A DNA stretch of 64,000 nt from Chromatiales bacterium (lineage in GTDB: Bacteria > Pseudomonadota > Gammaproteobacteria > UBA6429 > Thiohalophilaceae): assembly GCA_027032075.1 (NCBI GenBank), contig JALVOC010000146.1, positions 27,107 through 91,106 of the forward strand, written 5' to 3'. Under the pieces are notes generated by a model that saw only the letters and a list, made by a program, of their open reading frames with translations, had not been told where the DNA came from and made no database searches. This document shows positions 1 to 9,376 of the stretch, in pieces. Position numbers and translations under genes: made by a program. How positions within the stretch are numbered: the stretch's first letter is position 1; every line of letters begins with the position of its first letter.

Positions 1-262
1 TTTCTTCTTCCTCGATCAGAATATCGTCGGTATTCATGATCTGTTTAATCTCTTCCAGACCGGCATCATTTTCCAGGGCCTTTTTCAGCTCTTCCTGGCG
101 CAACTCCCGATCAACATCATCCCTTACCTGGGTGACGAAGCGGCGAAAGCGCCCCACCCACATCCCGGTGGTTCGCGCCACACCCGGCAGTTTGTCCGGA
201 CCGATCACCAGCAGACCAACCACTGCGATCAGTGCCAGCTCCCAAAAACCGATATCAAACAT
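1..262 (-). CDS. tatB: Sec-independent translocase subunit TatB (partial, 3' end outside window)
   Basis: TatB works with TatA and TatC in the inner-membrane Tat pathway, which exports folded proteins such as Fe-S and cofactor enzymes. The minus-strand reading starts MFDIGFWELALIAVVGLLVIGPDKLP. The short N-terminal membrane helix followed by the GPDKLP hinge and an amphipathic helix is diagnostic of TatB rather than TatA. A charged Glu-rich tail follows, and the frame stays open to base 1, so the C-terminus is missing. It lies just downstream of tatA on the same strand, and tatC is expected next, outside the window. The start at 262 is the only ATG that gives the family N-terminus. Confidence 0.93.
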   Translation of the reverse strand, partial: MFDIGFWELALIAVVGLLVIGPDKLPGVARTTGMWVGRFRRFVTQVRDDVDRELRQEELKKALENDAGLEEIKQIMNTDDILIEEEE

Positions 263-328
263 TATTCAGGCTATCGTGTGGTGAGAAACAAATTGTGCGT
301 GCCGGGAAAAAAGCCATCCGCAGCATGC

Positions 329-556
329 TCAGGCCTTGTCTTCTTCCTTGATCTTGCTGGCCTCGACGTCGATAACTTCACCTTCGCGCTTTTCCAGCTG
401 TTCCGTACTGCCCTTGCTTTCCTCCTCTTTCACGGCGCTGCGGAAACCCTTGACCGCCTGCCCCAGATCGGAACCGATGTTACGCAGGCGCTTGGCGCCA
501 AACAGTAACAACACGATCAACAAGATAATTACTAACTGCCAAATACCAATTCCCAT
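329..556 (-). CDS. tatA: Sec-independent translocase subunit TatA
   Basis: TatA forms the pore-like oligomer of the twin-arginine pathway. The 75-residue protein has one N-terminal transmembrane helix (about residues 4-20), then the [10 protein letters not shown] hinge and an amphipathic helix ([11 protein letters not shown]), and ends in a Glu/Lys-rich cytoplasmic tail. Length and motifs are normal for TatA. It follows hinT and precedes tatB, the usual end of the his-tat cluster in gammaproteobacteria. At least one protein in this window needs the Tat route: the SoxY precursor at the right edge has an RRTFLK signal. Confidence 0.95.
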   Translation of the reverse strand: MGIGIWQLVIILLIVLLLFGAKRLRNIGSDLGQAVKGFRSAVKEEESKGSTEQLEKREGEVIDVEASKIKEEDKA

Positions 557-595
557 TGCCTTACTCCACCTTTGCTAAAGTTCGTTAAACCAAGA

Positions 596-934
596 TTATT
601 CAAAACCGGGCAGATTTTTCCCGCCCAACAAGTGCAGGTGCAAATGGAACACAAGCTGCCCGCCGCCCTTGCCAGTGTTGATAATAGTACGAAAACCGTC
701 ATGCAGTCCTTGATCCCTGGCAAGCCGCGGCAGCAAGCGCATCATGTAGGCGATTAATTCGTCATCCTCCGCACGCAGGCTATCCAGGCTCTCGATATGT
801 TGCCGCGGAATCACCAGCAGATGCACTTCCGCCTTTGGATTGATGTCCTTGAACACCACGACCTTTTCATCTTCATACACCCGCTCGCTGGGGATCTCCC
901 CTGCCACAATCCTGCAAAACAGACAATCACTCAT
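596..934 (-). CDS. hinT: HIT-family purine nucleoside phosphoramidase (HinT type)
   Basis: HinT proteins hydrolyse adenosine phosphoramidates and acyl-AMPs in the cytoplasm. This 112-residue protein carries the histidine triad near its C-terminus ([11 protein letters not shown], pattern HxHxH), which supplies the catalytic nucleophile, and a CLFC pair near the N-terminus that in relatives binds zinc. Length is normal for the HinT branch. Its start codon overlaps the hisE stop by four bases (ATGA), so it is translationally coupled to the his operon. It has no known role in histidine synthesis; this position next to hisE and tatA is common in the class. Confidence is lower for the exact symbol than for the family. 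Confidence 0.9.
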   Translation of the reverse strand: MSDCLFCRIVAGEIPSERVYEDEKVVVFKDINPKAEVHLLVIPRQHIESLDSLRAEDDELIAYMMRLLPRLARDQGLHDGFRTIINTGKGGGQLVFHLHLHLLGGKNLPGFE

Positions 935-1251
935 GTTTTGTTCCTGCCGGCTTTTTCCTCAATACCTGAGAGTCCGAAACGGCGTGACAGTTCCTGCATG
1001 ACGTCTTCCGGACCAAGACCCTGCTGGGCCAGCAGCACCATGCAGTGAAACCACAAATCGGCGGTTTCATGGACAATCTGCTGTTTGTTGCCATCCTTCG
1101 CCGCCATCACCGTTTCGGTGGCTTCCTCGCCAATCTTTTTCAGAATGGCGTCCAGTCCCTTGTTATACAGGCCGGCCACATAGGAACTCGCCGGCTCCGC
1201 ATTCTTGCGTTCCTCCAGCACCTGCGCCAGGTTTTGCAAAATATCATTCAT
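931..1251 (-). CDS. hisE: Phosphoribosyl-ATP pyrophosphatase
   Basis: HisE removes pyrophosphate from phosphoribosyl-ATP, the second step of histidine synthesis. The protein is about 106 residues, an all-alpha MazG-like fold with the typical EExxE metal-binding segment ([17 protein letters not shown]) and a [10 protein letters not shown] helix. The frame is open further upstream, but the start at 1251 ([12 protein letters not shown]) matches the family. The longer reading would run through the repeat element at 1276-1323. It overlaps hinT by four bases. Here hisI and hisE are separate genes, not the enterobacterial fusion. Confidence 0.94.
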   Translation of the reverse strand: MNDILQNLAQVLEERKNAEPASSYVAGLYNKGLDAILKKIGEEATETVMAAKDGNKQQIVHETADLWFHCMVLLAQQGLGPEDVMQELSRRFGLSGIEEKAGRNKT

Positions 1252-1275
1252 TTCATGATGGAAAACGAGCCATGG

Positions 1276-1323
1276 TTCAGGATACAAGGGGATGAAGTCT
1301 TGTATCTAACCTTGCCCCTTTTC
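1276..1323. repeat. GATACAAG-type intergenic repeat, copy A (hisI-hisE junction)
   Basis: An 8-bp inverted repeat, GATACAAG (1281-1288) and CTTGTATC (1299-1306), is followed by a C-rich stretch ending in CCCCTTTT. Read on the minus strand it gives AAAAGGGGCAAG then GATACAAG, the same order of blocks as the repeats at 2555, 10957 and 41851. It lies between two genes of the same operon. Confidence 0.6.
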
Positions 1324-1324
1324 T

Positions 1325-1714
1325 CTAGCCTCGATAAATCTCATCCGGGTTTTTCACCACCGTTTCCACCTCAAGCCACTCATCGTTCCGCAACTGCTTG
1401 TAAAAACAACTATGCCGGCCGGTGTGGCAGGCGATGCCGCCCTTCTGCTCCACCTGCAGCAGGATCACATCATTGTCGCAATCCAGGCGGATATCCTTGA
1501 TGATCTGCACATGGCCCGATTCTTCACCTTTGCGCCACAGCTTGTTGCGCGAGCGTGACCAGTAAACGGCCCGCCCTTCCTCGACGGTAAGTTGCAGCGC
1601 CTCGCGATTCATCCAGGCCAGCATCAACACCTTGCCACTGCCGGCCTCCTGGGCGATCGCCGGCACCAGGCCGTCATCCGACCACTTTATTTCATCCAGC
1701 CAGGATACACTCAT
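1325..1714 (-). CDS. hisI: Phosphoribosyl-AMP cyclohydrolase
   Basis: HisI opens the purine ring of phosphoribosyl-AMP, the third step of histidine synthesis, and is a zinc enzyme. The 129-residue protein shows the family signatures [28 protein letters not shown], the DCDND metal site, and the C-terminal HTGRHSCFY segment with zinc-ligand cysteine and histidine. Length is normal for the free-standing monofunctional form. It lies between hisF and hisE in the minus-strand operon. Confidence 0.95.
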   Translation of the reverse strand: MSVSWLDEIKWSDDGLVPAIAQEAGSGKVLMLAWMNREALQLTVEEGRAVYWSRSRNKLWRKGEESGHVQIIKDIRLDCDNDVILLQVEQKGGIACHTGRHSCFYKQLRNDEWLEVETVVKNPDEIYRG

Positions 1715-1775
1715 GCCGTTGTCCGCCGCGGCTCACACAGCAGGAGCGGAACACCGCGGAAAAAGAGATGCCTGT

Positions 1776-2546
1776 TCATCCGAGCCTGACTTCAATGCCG
1801 TTCGCCGCCATCTGCCGTTTGGCCTCTTCAATTGTATACTCGCCGAAGTGGAAAATGCTGGCAGCAAGGACGGCATCCGCATGGCCCTGCTTGATCCCGC
1901 TTACCAGGTGCTGCAGATTGCCGACGCCGCCGGAGGCAATCACCGGAACCTTGACCGCATCACTGATTGCGCGTGTCAGCTCGAGATCAAACCCCTGTTT
2001 GGTGCCATCACGATCCATGCTGGTCAGCAGGATCTCGCCGGCACCATAGGCCACCATTTTTTTGGCCCATTCCACTGCGTCGATGCCGGTGGGCTTGCGC
2101 CCGCCGTGGGTGAAAATCTCCCAGCGCGGTGGATCCTCGCTCACCCGTTTGGCATCGATGGCGACAACGATACATTGTGAACCAAACTTTTCCGCCGCTT
2201 CCCGGACAAATTCGGGGTTATGCACGGCGGCGGTGTTGATCGCCACCTTGTCGGCACCGGCATTCAGCATGCGCCGGATGTCCTCCACCTTACGAATGCC
2301 GCCACCGACGGTCAAGGGAATAAATACCTGGCCGGCCACCTCTTCCACCACGTGCACCATCGTCTCACGATCCTCATGGCTGGCGGTGATGTCGAGAAAG
2401 GTGAGCTCATCGGCCCCCTGCTCATCATACCGGCGCGCAATTTCCACCGGATCCCCCGCATCCCGGATATCCACGAACTGCACGCCCTTCACCACGCGGC
2501 CGTTGTCCACGTCAAGACAGGGGATAATACGTTTTGCCAGACTCAT
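1776..2546 (-). CDS. hisF: Imidazole glycerol phosphate synthase, cyclase subunit
   Basis: HisF is the (beta/alpha)8 cyclase that uses ammonia delivered by HisH to make imidazole glycerol phosphate and AICAR. At 256 residues it has the catalytic Asp near the N-terminus ([18 protein letters not shown]) and the second Asp in [15 protein letters not shown], plus phosphate-binding loops [10 protein letters not shown] and VIASGGVGN. The start at 2546 ([12 protein letters not shown]) is preferred to the ATG two codons upstream because it fits the family N-terminus. HisH is encoded two genes upstream in the same operon. Confidence 0.96.
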   Translation of the reverse strand: MSLAKRIIPCLDVDNGRVVKGVQFVDIRDAGDPVEIARRYDEQGADELTFLDITASHEDRETMVHVVEEVAGQVFIPLTVGGGIRKVEDIRRMLNAGADKVAINTAAVHNPEFVREAAEKFGSQCIVVAIDAKRVSEDPPRWEIFTHGGRKPTGIDAVEWAKKMVAYGAGEILLTSMDRDGTKQGFDLELTRAISDAVKVPVIASGGVGNLQHLVSGIKQGHADAVLAASIFHFGEYTIEEAKRQMAANGIEVRLG

Positions 2547-2554
2547 GCGCACTC

Positions 2555-2636
2555 AGATACAAGAGAAAAGATGCACGAGACCCGGGTTGGCGAGCCGGCC
2601 GGAGGCCGATTCAACCTTTTCTTTTCTCTTGTATCT
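2555..2636. repeat. GATACAAG-type intergenic repeat, copy B (hisA-hisF junction)
   Basis: A perfect 16-bp inverted repeat, AGATACAAGAGAAAAG (2555-2570) and its complement (2621-2636), flanks a GC-rich core of about 50 bp. It sits in the roughly 100-bp gap between hisA and hisF. A transcript would form a long hairpin. This is the cleanest member of the four-copy family; there is no U-run after the stem, so it is not a standard terminator. Confidence 0.75.
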
Positions 2637-2650
2637 TGCCACTTTATCTC

Positions 2651-3394
2651 TCATCCGTTTTTCTCAAGTTCATCCGCGAGCCGCTGCCCTTCGGCAAAAT
2701 CCAGCGTACCTTCGTAGATGGCGCGGCCGGTGATGGCGCCAATGATGCCTTCATCCGCCACTTCACACAGTGCGCGGATGTCGTCCAGGTTGGTGATGCC
2801 GCCGGAAGCGATCACCGGGGTGTTGATGGCCTGTGCCAGTTTGACGGTGGAGGCCACGTTTACGCCGGTCATCATACCGTCCCGGCCGATGTCGGTATAG
2901 ACAATCGCCGCCACGCCGTCCTGCTCGAAATGCTGTGCCATGTCGATCACATCATGCCGCGACAGCTTGGACCAGCCATCAATCGCCACCTTGCCGTCTT
3001 TAGCGTCCAGCCCGACGATGATATGCCCCGGAAACTCGAGGCACAGATCATTGACGAAATGGGGGGTACTCACCGCCTTGGTGCCGATGATGACATATTG
3101 CACCCCGGCATCCAGATACGTCTGCACGGTGTCCTCATCCCGGATCCCTCCGCCGATCTGGATGGGCAGATCCGGATAGGTGGCGGCAATATCATGCACC
3201 ACCCCGGCGTTCATCGGCCTGCCCTCAAAAGCACCATTCAAATCAACGATATGCAACCGGCGCGCCCCCGCCTCCAGCCAGTGCCCGGCCATCGCGACCG
3301 GATCATCGGAAAACACCGTTTCATCCTCCATCCGGCCCTGCCGCAGACGGACACATTTACCATCTTTAAGATCAATAGCGGGTATCAACAACAT
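2651..3394 (-). CDS. hisA: ProFAR isomerase
   Basis: HisA performs the Amadori rearrangement of ProFAR to PRFAR, the fourth histidine step. The 247-residue TIM barrel begins [17 protein letters not shown], with the catalytic Asp in the AIDL motif and the second in [10 protein letters not shown]. The phosphate-binding segments [11 protein letters not shown] and [12 protein letters not shown] are present. The frame is open about 46 codons further upstream, but that extension overlaps the end of hisH and is not conserved in the family, so the start at 3394 is chosen. It lies between hisH and hisF. Confidence 0.96.
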   Translation of the reverse strand: MLLIPAIDLKDGKCVRLRQGRMEDETVFSDDPVAMAGHWLEAGARRLHIVDLNGAFEGRPMNAGVVHDIAATYPDLPIQIGGGIRDEDTVQTYLDAGVQYVIIGTKAVSTPHFVNDLCLEFPGHIIVGLDAKDGKVAIDGWSKLSRHDVIDMAQHFEQDGVAAIVYTDIGRDGMMTGVNVASTVKLAQAINTPVIASGGITNLDDIRALCEVADEGIIGAITGRAIYEGTLDFAEGQRLADELEKNG

Positions 3395-3416
3395 GATATT
3401 TCTCAACTCGCGGGTA

Positions 3417-4064
3417 TCAGGTCTTACCGTTCCAGTGTAAAAAATTTTCGTACAGTTGCAGACCGGCATGCTGGCTCTTTTCCGGATGAAACTGCACGGC
3501 AAAAACATTGTCCCGACAGACTGCGGAGGCAAATTCTATCCCGTAACGGGTGGTGGCGGCGACAAGTTCCGGGCCGGCCGGTTCCACATAATAGCTGTGG
3601 ACGAAATAAAAACGCGCATTCTGCGCAATACCCTGCCAGAGGGGGTGCTCAATGGTGTGCTCCACCTGGTTCCACCCCATGTGCGGGATCTTCAGGCGCT
3701 CACCACTGGCCCCCTTCAGATCATCGCCGAAATACCGCACCTTGCCCGGCAACAGGCCCAGGCACTCGGTACCACCGTTTTCCGCACTCCAGTCCATCAT
3801 CACCTGCATGCCGATGCAAACCCCCAGCAACGGCGTGCCGGCATCCGCCACCTGACGGACCACCTGATCCAGTCCCAGGCGCTTGATTTCCCCCATGCAG
3901 TCACGGATAGCCCCGACCCCGGGCAGGACCACATGATCCGCAGCCAGGATGCGCCCGGCCTCATGGGAGACGACAACCTCGACCCCCTTACCCACCTGTT
4001 CCAGGGCCTTGGCAACCGAGTGCAGGTTACCCATTCCGTAGTCTATGACCGCGACTGTACTCAT
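3417..4064 (-). CDS. hisH: Imidazole glycerol phosphate synthase, glutaminase subunit
   Basis: HisH hydrolyses glutamine and channels ammonia to HisF. The 215-residue class I glutamine amidotransferase has the oxyanion-strand region [13 protein letters not shown], the nucleophile elbow LGVCIGMQ (catalytic Cys) and the C-terminal His-Glu pair in VQFHPEKSQ. It begins [16 protein letters not shown], a typical start. Length is normal. It lies between hisB and hisA; the gap to hisB (4065-4258) is longer than the other his spacings but shows no gene. Confidence 0.96.
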   Translation of the reverse strand: MSTVAVIDYGMGNLHSVAKALEQVGKGVEVVVSHEAGRILAADHVVLPGVGAIRDCMGEIKRLGLDQVVRQVADAGTPLLGVCIGMQVMMDWSAENGGTECLGLLPGKVRYFGDDLKGASGERLKIPHMGWNQVEHTIEHPLWQGIAQNARFYFVHSYYVEPAGPELVAATTRYGIEFASAVCRDNVFAVQFHPEKSQHAGLQLYENFLHWNGKT

Positions 4065-4258
4065 GTGGAAAATTGAGAATATCGTTATGAAAAAAACTTA
4101 AGCTTGAAGGGCTGTGACTGAACCCGCCTGAAACCGCCGTGTGCAGAGCAAGAACGGGACAATATGCTGCAAAAAGCCGGATTTTACACGAAAATAATCA
4201 TGCTTTTCGAGCTTGATTTTCATGCAGTCATTGCCGGCACTACCGGTTTCATGCGGGC

Positions 4259-4852
4259 TCATAGGCTACCTTTGGTCGATGGCATCACCCCTTGCATGCG
4301 GGGATCGTATTCCAGCGCCATGCGCAACGCCCGGCCAAATGCCTTGAACACTGTCTCGGCGATATGGTGCGCATTGCGGCCACGCAGTTGATCGATGTGC
4401 AGCGTCACCTTGGCGTGGTTGCTGAAGGCCTGAAAGAATTCCGCCAGCAAATCCACATCGAATTCGCCGATGCTGCCGCGCGCAAATTCCACCTGGTATT
4501 CCAGCCCGGGGCGGCCGGAAAAGTCGATCACCACACGGGCAAGCGCCTCATCCAGCGGCACATAGGCATGGCCGTACCGGCGGATCCCTTTCTTGTCACC
4601 CAGGGCTTCCGCAAACGCCTGTCCGAGGGTGATGCCGATGTCTTCCACCGTGTGGTGGGCGTCGATGTGCAAATCGCCCCTGGCCTGGATCCACAAATCC
4701 ACCAGACCGTGGCGCGCCACCTGATCCAGCATATGCTCCAGAAAGGGCACACCGGTATTGAAATCACTGCGGCCGCTGCCATCCAGATTGAGGGTCACCT
4801 CGACCTGGGTTTCGAGGGTGTCCCGTTTTACTGTGGCCGTGCGCTCCCCCAT
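4259..4852 (-). CDS. hisB: Imidazoleglycerol-phosphate dehydratase
   Basis: HisB dehydrates imidazole glycerol phosphate, a manganese-dependent step. The 197-residue protein is the monofunctional dehydratase, lacking the histidinol-phosphatase domain of the enterobacterial fusion. Its duplicated metal-binding motifs are visible: [11 protein letters not shown] and [13 protein letters not shown]. It is the first gene of the minus-strand his operon and diverges from fnr across a gap of about 260 bp. Histidinol phosphate aminotransferase, phosphatase and dehydrogenase genes are not in the window. Confidence 0.96.
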   Translation of the reverse strand: MGERTATVKRDTLETQVEVTLNLDGSGRSDFNTGVPFLEHMLDQVARHGLVDLWIQARGDLHIDAHHTVEDIGITLGQAFAEALGDKKGIRRYGHAYVPLDEALARVVIDFSGRPGLEYQVEFARGSIGEFDVDLLAEFFQAFSNHAKVTLHIDQLRGRNAHHIAETVFKAFGRALRMALEYDPRMQGVMPSTKGSL

Positions 4853-5010
4853 GTATCACTCCAATATCAAAACTCGGTTTATCCCGCGCATTCCCGCGGC
4901 GATGTGAATGGTAGAAATAGGATACCGTTATCTCCGGGCCGGTGAAACTGCCATCGGCATGATTACACACAAAAACCGTCAATTATTCTCCAATATACCA
5001 ATTCGTTATA

Positions 5011-5036
5011 TTGATTGGGGTCAATTGTTTTACAAT
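5011..5036 (+). promoter_or_regulatory. FNR-like box and -10 element in the fnr promoter
   Basis: TTGATTGGGGTCAA (5011-5024) matches the FNR consensus TTGAT-N4-ATCAA with one mismatch. A -10-like TACAAT follows at 5031-5036. In this geometry FNR bound at the box would cover the promoter about 25 bp upstream of the start, which suggests negative autoregulation. The site lies in the gap shared with hisB. Confidence 0.6.
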
Positions 5037-5114
5037 AATGTATCTTAATCAGAGCGTTTACAGTATATTAACCTTTCATAGGTTTTGGGCAATATTGCCC
5101 ATGAGGTTCCACCG

Positions 5115-5909
5115 ATGTCAGTAAAAACCATGCCCCGTAATCGGATTTTCAAGCTCGAAGAACTCCGCAATCATTGTCAAAAATGTAGCCTGTACCAGCT
5201 TTGCCTGCCGATGGGCCTGGAAGAGGGTGATCTCAACAAACTGGACCAGATCATACAACGCCGCCGCCCGGTGGAAAAAGGGGAGTTTCTCTATCGTATC
5301 GGTGATCCCTTCAGCGCGGTTTACGCCATCCGTGCCGGCTCACTGAAAACTTTCACCACCAACCAGGAAGGCCACGAACAAATCATCGGTTTTCATCTGC
5401 CCGGCGAACTGTTGGGGATGGACGCCATCAGCCGCGAAATTCATACCTGTTCCGCCCAGGCGCTGGAAACGGTGAGTGTTTGCGAAATCCCCTTCGAACG
5501 CCTGGAATCCCTGAGCCATGAGATCCCCGGGCTGCAACACCACCTCTTGAGCCTGATGAGTGAAGAGTTGCAGCACGAACACTGTCATCTCGCCGTACTG
5601 GCCAAGGCCACGGTGGAGAGCCGCCTGGCCAGCTTTCTCACCCAGCTCTCGGAACGCTTCAAGGCGCGCGGTTTTTCTGCAACCGAGTTCAACCTCAGCA
5701 TGTCACGCAACGACATCGCCAACCTGCTGGGAATGGCGGTGGAGACCATCAGCCGCCTGTTCACCCAGTTCCAGGATCAGGGACTGCTCAAGGTGGAGCG
5801 CAAACATGTGCATATTCTTGATTCTGCCAGCCTGCATGCGATGGCCAATACCTGTAGCAGCGCCATCAGTGAAGAGGATGACGACGCCTCACAAAACTCC
5901 TCCAGCTAA
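5115..5909 (+). CDS. fnr: Oxygen-sensing transcription regulator FNR
   Basis: FNR switches on microaerobic and anaerobic respiration genes when its [4Fe-4S] cluster is intact. The protein (about 264 residues from this start) has an N-terminal cluster motif CQKCSLYQLC, a fourth cysteine in EIHTCSAQ, a cyclic-nucleotide-fold sensor domain, a long dimer helix, and a C-terminal helix-turn-helix (SRNDIANLLGMAVETISRLF) whose recognition helix carries the ExxSR-type contact residues. The start at 5115 has a GAGG ribosome site 8 bases upstream; an in-frame ATG 30 bases earlier is less likely. A Ser/Asp-rich tail follows the HTH. The cbb3 operon directly downstream has a perfect FNR box. Confidence 0.95.
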   Translation: MSVKTMPRNRIFKLEELRNHCQKCSLYQLCLPMGLEEGDLNKLDQIIQRRRPVEKGEFLYRIGDPFSAVYAIRAGSLKTFTTNQEGHEQIIGFHLPGELLGMDAISREIHTCSAQALETVSVCEIPFERLESLSHEIPGLQHHLLSLMSEELQHEHCHLAVLAKATVESRLASFLTQLSERFKARGFSATEFNLSMSRNDIANLLGMAVETISRLFTQFQDQGLLKVERKHVHILDSASLHAMANTCSSAISEEDDDASQNSSS

Positions 5910-6233
5910 CTCGAAAAGTCCGGCCGGATACACTACCTTAAATAATGGGCACGGGAGTTGTCTTTGTTTCTTCTGCGTTAGCTGATTGAAAAACAATTTA
6001 TATTTACAAACGATCAGAATTTCTTAATAATTTTTAGCTATTTTTAAATGATCTTTGTTGAATAAAACGGATTTTTCCGCCTGTAACGCCACGCCCGTGG
6101 TAAAGCCCCGTCTGTGATTGATCTGGATCAAGCTATTTCCTAGATTCAGTCCAAGCTGTTAGAATACAGTGCTTTTTCAGAATCAATCTAATAATTATCA
6201 ATATCTAAATCTAATCTAGGTTAAGGGTGGTTT
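5910..6233 (+). promoter_or_regulatory. fnr-ccoN intergenic region with a perfect FNR box
   Basis: This 324-bp stretch has no credible gene. TTGATCTGGATCAA at 6118-6131 is an exact match to the FNR consensus. A -10-like TAGAAT lies at 6160-6165, which places the box centre about 47 bp upstream of the likely start, near the class II activator position. The rest is AT-rich. The site predicts oxygen-limited induction of the cbb3 operon by the neighbouring FNR. Confidence 0.8.
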
Positions 6234-7649
6234 ATGGAAACCGAAAACACATACAACTACAAGGTCGTCCGCCAGTTTGCGGTGATGACTGTGATCTGGG
6301 GCATCGTCGGCATGACCGTCGGTGTACTGATCGCTGCACAACTGGTGTGGCCTGCACTGAACTTTGACACCCCGTGGCTGACATTCAGCCGTCTGCGGCC
6401 ACTGCATACCAATGCGGTGATCTTTGCTTTCGGCGGCTCGGCACTGTTTGCCACTTCCTATTATGTGGTACAGCGCACCTGCCAGACCCGGCTGTTCTCG
6501 GACGGCCTCGCGGCGTTTACCTTCTGGGGCTGGACCCTGGTGATCCTGCTGGCGGCAATCACGCTGCCGCTGGGCATCACCACCTCGAAAGAATACGCCG
6601 AACTGGAATGGCCCATCGACATTCTAATCACCATTGTCTGGGTGGCTTACGCCATTGTGTTCTTTGGCACCATCGCAAAACGCAAGGTGAAACACATCTA
6701 TGTGGCAAACTGGTTTTACGGCGCGTTTATTCTCACCATTGCGGTACTGCATCTTGTCAACAGCGCGGAACTGCCGGTCAGCCTGACCAAGTCCTACTCC
6801 TTCTATCCCGGCGCCATCGACGCCATGGTGCAGTGGTGGTACGGCCATAATGCCGTGGGCTTTTTCCTCACCGCCGGTTTTCTCGGCATGATGTACTACT
6901 TCATTCCCAAGCAGGCGGAACGGCCGGTTTACTCCTATCGCCTTTCCGTGGTGCATTTCTGGGCCCTGATCTCCACTTACATGTGGGCCGGGCCTCACCA
7001 TTTGCACTACACCGCCCTGCCTGACTGGGCGCAGTCACTCGGCATGGTGTTCTCGCTGATCCTGCTGGCACCTTCCTGGGGCGGGATGATCAACGGCATG
7101 ATGACCCTCTCCGGTGCCTGGCATAAACTGCGTACCGATCCGATTCTGAAGTTCCTCATTGTCTCCCTCTCGTTCTACGGCATGTCGACCTTTGAGGGCC
7201 CGATGATGGCCATCAAGACGGTCAATGCGCTGTCGCACTATACCGACTGGACCATTGGCCACGTTCACTCCGGTGCACTGGGCTGGGTGGGCCTGGTTTC
7301 GATCGGCTCCATCTACTACGTGATCCCCAAGGTGTTCAACCGCGAACGGATGTACTCGATCAAGCTGATGGACACCCACTTCTGGGTCGCCACCATCGGC
7401 ATCGTGCTGTACATCGTCTCCATGTGGATCTCCGGCGTGATGCAGGGCCTGATGTGGCGGGCGGTCAATGACGATGGCACCCTGACCTACAGCTTCGTGG
7501 AGAGCCTGAAGGCAATGTATCCCTATTACACCGTGCGCATGCTGGGTGGTCTGCTGTATCTCAGCGGCATGTTCATCATGGCGTACAACGTCTTCAAGAC
7601 AATTTCGGGCAGCCAGCCTGCCCCCGCACCAGCCACCCAGACGGCCTAA
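6234..7649 (+). CDS. ccoN: Cytochrome cbb3 oxidase subunit I
   Basis: CcoN is the catalytic subunit of the high-affinity cbb3 oxidase, holding heme b and the heme b3-CuB oxygen-reduction centre. The 471-residue polytopic protein has about 12 membrane segments. Heme and copper ligand regions are visible: [40 protein letters not shown] and [11 protein letters not shown]. The length is typical. It is the first gene of ccoNOQP, 15 bases before ccoO, and follows an FNR box. The enzyme would let the cell respire at low oxygen, fitting a sulfur oxidiser at a redox boundary. Confidence 0.97.
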   Translation: METENTYNYKVVRQFAVMTVIWGIVGMTVGVLIAAQLVWPALNFDTPWLTFSRLRPLHTNAVIFAFGGSALFATSYYVVQRTCQTRLFSDGLAAFTFWGWTLVILLAAITLPLGITTSKEYAELEWPIDILITIVWVAYAIVFFGTIAKRKVKHIYVANWFYGAFILTIAVLHLVNSAELPVSLTKSYSFYPGAIDAMVQWWYGHNAVGFFLTAGFLGMMYYFIPKQAERPVYSYRLSVVHFWALISTYMWAGPHHLHYTALPDWAQSLGMVFSLILLAPSWGGMINGMMTLSGAWHKLRTDPILKFLIVSLSFYGMSTFEGPMMAIKTVNALSHYTDWTIGHVHSGALGWVGLVSIGSIYYVIPKVFNRERMYSIKLMDTHFWVATIGIVLYIVSMWISGVMQGLMWRAVNDDGTLTYSFVESLKAMYPYYTVRMLGGLLYLSGMFIMAYNVFKTISGSQPAPAPATQTA

Positions 7650-7664
7650 AGGAGGACAGCAATC

Positions 7665-8294
7665 ATGAGTCATGAAGTCGTCGAAAAAAACATTGGTCTG
7701 ATGGTTCTGTTCATCATCATCGTGATCAGCTTTGGTGGCCTGGTGGAAATCGTACCTTTGTTCTTCATCAAGGACACCACCCAGCCGGTCAAGGGCCTGG
7801 AGCCTTATTCGGCATTACGGCTGGAAGGCCGCGACATCTATGTGCGTGAGGGCTGTTATGTCTGCCACTCACAGATGATCCGCCCCTTCCGCGCAGAAAC
7901 CGAACGCTATGGGCACTACTCCGTTGCCGGTGAGTTTGTCTACGATCATCCCTTCCAGTGGGGTTCCAAGCGCACCGGACCGGATCTGGCCCGCGTGGGC
8001 GGACGCTACAGTGATGACTGGCATCGCGTCCATCTGATGAATCCGCGCGATGTGGTGCCGGAATCCAATATGCCCGCCTTTCCCTGGCTGGCGGAAAATG
8101 TTCTGGATGGCGCCGACACCGCGGCCAAGATGCGGGTGATGAATACCCTGGTCTCCGCCACCTGTAATGGTTGCAAAACCTACAGCGAAGAAGATATGGC
8201 GAAAGCCGCGGAGGAAGTGAAGGGCAAAACCGAACTGGACGCCGTGATCGCCTATCTCCAGGGCCTGGGCACCGCCATCAAGGCGAGGAGGTAA
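7665..8294 (+). CDS. ccoO: Cytochrome cbb3 oxidase subunit II (mono-heme c)
   Basis: CcoO is a membrane-anchored c-type cytochrome that passes electrons to CcoN. The 209-residue protein has one N-terminal membrane helix (about residues 9-32) and the heme-binding motif in [14 protein letters not shown] conserved tryptophan-rich region follows ([23 protein letters not shown]). A good ribosome site (AGGAGG) precedes the start. A second CxxC (ATCNGCKTY) near the C-terminus lacks the histidine of a heme site, so only one heme is predicted. Confidence 0.96.
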   Translation: MSHEVVEKNIGLMVLFIIIVISFGGLVEIVPLFFIKDTTQPVKGLEPYSALRLEGRDIYVREGCYVCHSQMIRPFRAETERYGHYSVAGEFVYDHPFQWGSKRTGPDLARVGGRYSDDWHRVHLMNPRDVVPESNMPAFPWLAENVLDGADTAAKMRVMNTLVSATCNGCKTYSEEDMAKAAEEVKGKTELDAVIAYLQGLGTAIKARR

Positions 8295-8297
8295 GCC

Positions 8298-8477
8298 ATG
8301 GACATGAATGATATTCGAAGCTGGTACACCGTGGTTTTGTTTGCCGTGTTCATCGGTATCTGGGCCTGGGCCTGGAGCAGCAAACGTAAAGCTGATTTTA
8401 ATGAAGCCGCAAACCTGCCTCTCAATGAACCGGACACGCCACGTGTCGAAAAAATAAAGGAGACGCACCATGAGTAA
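8298..8477 (+). CDS. ccoQ: cbb3 oxidase small subunit CcoQ
   Basis: A 59-residue membrane protein, beginning MDMNDIRSWYTVVLFAVF, with one transmembrane helix (YTVVLFAVFIGIWAWAW) and a charged cytoplasmic tail rich in Lys, Glu and Pro. CcoQ stabilises the cbb3 complex in relatives. It starts three bases after the ccoO stop and its last codons overlap the ccoP start by eight bases, so all four subunits are translationally linked. Position and topology support the call more than sequence, which is poorly conserved in this family. Confidence 0.9.
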   Translation: MDMNDIRSWYTVVLFAVFIGIWAWAWSSKRKADFNEAANLPLNEPDTPRVEKIKETHHE

Positions 8478-9363
8478 TTTCTGGCACTGGTGGGTAACAA
8501 TCATTACTGTCGGCAACATCCTGGCCTGCTACTGGCTGATCCGGTGGGCCGCCAAAGCCCGCCCCGGGGAAGCCGCCGCCGGTGAGGTGACCGGCCACAA
8601 GTGGGACGACGGCACGCTGGAGGAGTTCAACAACCCGATGCCACGCTGGTGGTTATGGTTGTTCTACGCCACCATTATTTTCAGCCTGGGCTACCTGGCG
8701 CTGTACCCAGGTCTGGGGAATTTTGCCGGCAAGCTTGGCTGGACCTCAACCAATCAGTACGAGGCGGAAATCAAGCAGGCAAATGCAGAATACAGCCCTA
8801 TCTTCAGCGCCTTTGCCAAGCAGAGCGTGGAAGATCTGGCCCAGGATCCCAAGGCGGTCAAAATCGGCCAGCGGCTGTTCCTCAACTACTGCTCATCCTG
8901 CCACGGCTCGGACGCAGGCGGTGCACGGGGCTTCCCCAACCTGACCGACGGTGACTGGTTGTATGGCGGTTCGCCCGATGCGATCAAGACCACCATTCTG
9001 GATGGCCGCAACGGTGTCATGCCGCCATGGAAAGATGCGCTGGGGGAACAGGGTGTAGCCGAAGTGACCCAGTACGTCATCAGCCTCAGCGGCCGCAAAC
9101 ACGATGCCGCCCAGGCCGAAGCCGGCAAGAGCCGTTTCGAAATGATGTGCTCGGCCTGTCATGGCATGGACGGCAAAGGCAACCAAGCCATGGGCGCCCC
9201 CAATCTGACCGACAACATCTGGTTGTATGGCGGTTCGCCCGGAACCATTGCGCAAACCATCAGCAATGGCCGCAGTGGCCGTATGCCGGCTCACCGTGAC
9301 TTCCTGGGCGAAGACAAGGTGCATCTGCTGGCGGCCTACATTTACAGCCTCAGCCAGCACTAA
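8470..9363 (+). CDS. ccoP: Cytochrome cbb3 oxidase subunit III (di-heme c)
   Basis: CcoP is the entry point for electrons from periplasmic cytochromes. The 297-residue protein has an N-terminal membrane segment and a second helix near residues 58-76, then two cytochrome c domains with heme motifs CSSCHG and CSACHG, each followed by a conserved Met-containing loop (GVMPPWKD and GRMPAHRD). The two domains carry near-identical WLYGGSP segments. Length is normal. It closes the ccoNOQP operon; a stable hairpin follows at 9377-9415. Confidence 0.96.
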   Translation: MSNFWHWWVTIITVGNILACYWLIRWAAKARPGEAAAGEVTGHKWDDGTLEEFNNPMPRWWLWLFYATIIFSLGYLALYPGLGNFAGKLGWTSTNQYEAEIKQANAEYSPIFSAFAKQSVEDLAQDPKAVKIGQRLFLNYCSSCHGSDAGGARGFPNLTDGDWLYGGSPDAIKTTILDGRNGVMPPWKDALGEQGVAEVTQYVISLSGRKHDAAQAEAGKSRFEMMCSACHGMDGKGNQAMGAPNLTDNIWLYGGSPGTIAQTISNGRSGRMPAHRDFLGEDKVHLLAAYIYSLSQH

Positions 9364-9376
9364 AACGGCACGATGC

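Noticed and set aside
3395..3532. N-terminal extension of hisA
   Set aside because: It overlaps hisH and does not match the HisA N-terminus, which starts directly at the catalytic AIDL region.
2534..3886. 450-codon open frame on the plus strand
   Set aside because: Runs opposite to hisA and hisH and crosses the intergenic repeat; no ribosome site.
7665..8294. Second heme site in CcoO (CNGC near the C-terminus)
   Set aside because: The motif is CNGCK, with no histidine after the second cysteine, so it cannot be a standard c-type heme site.
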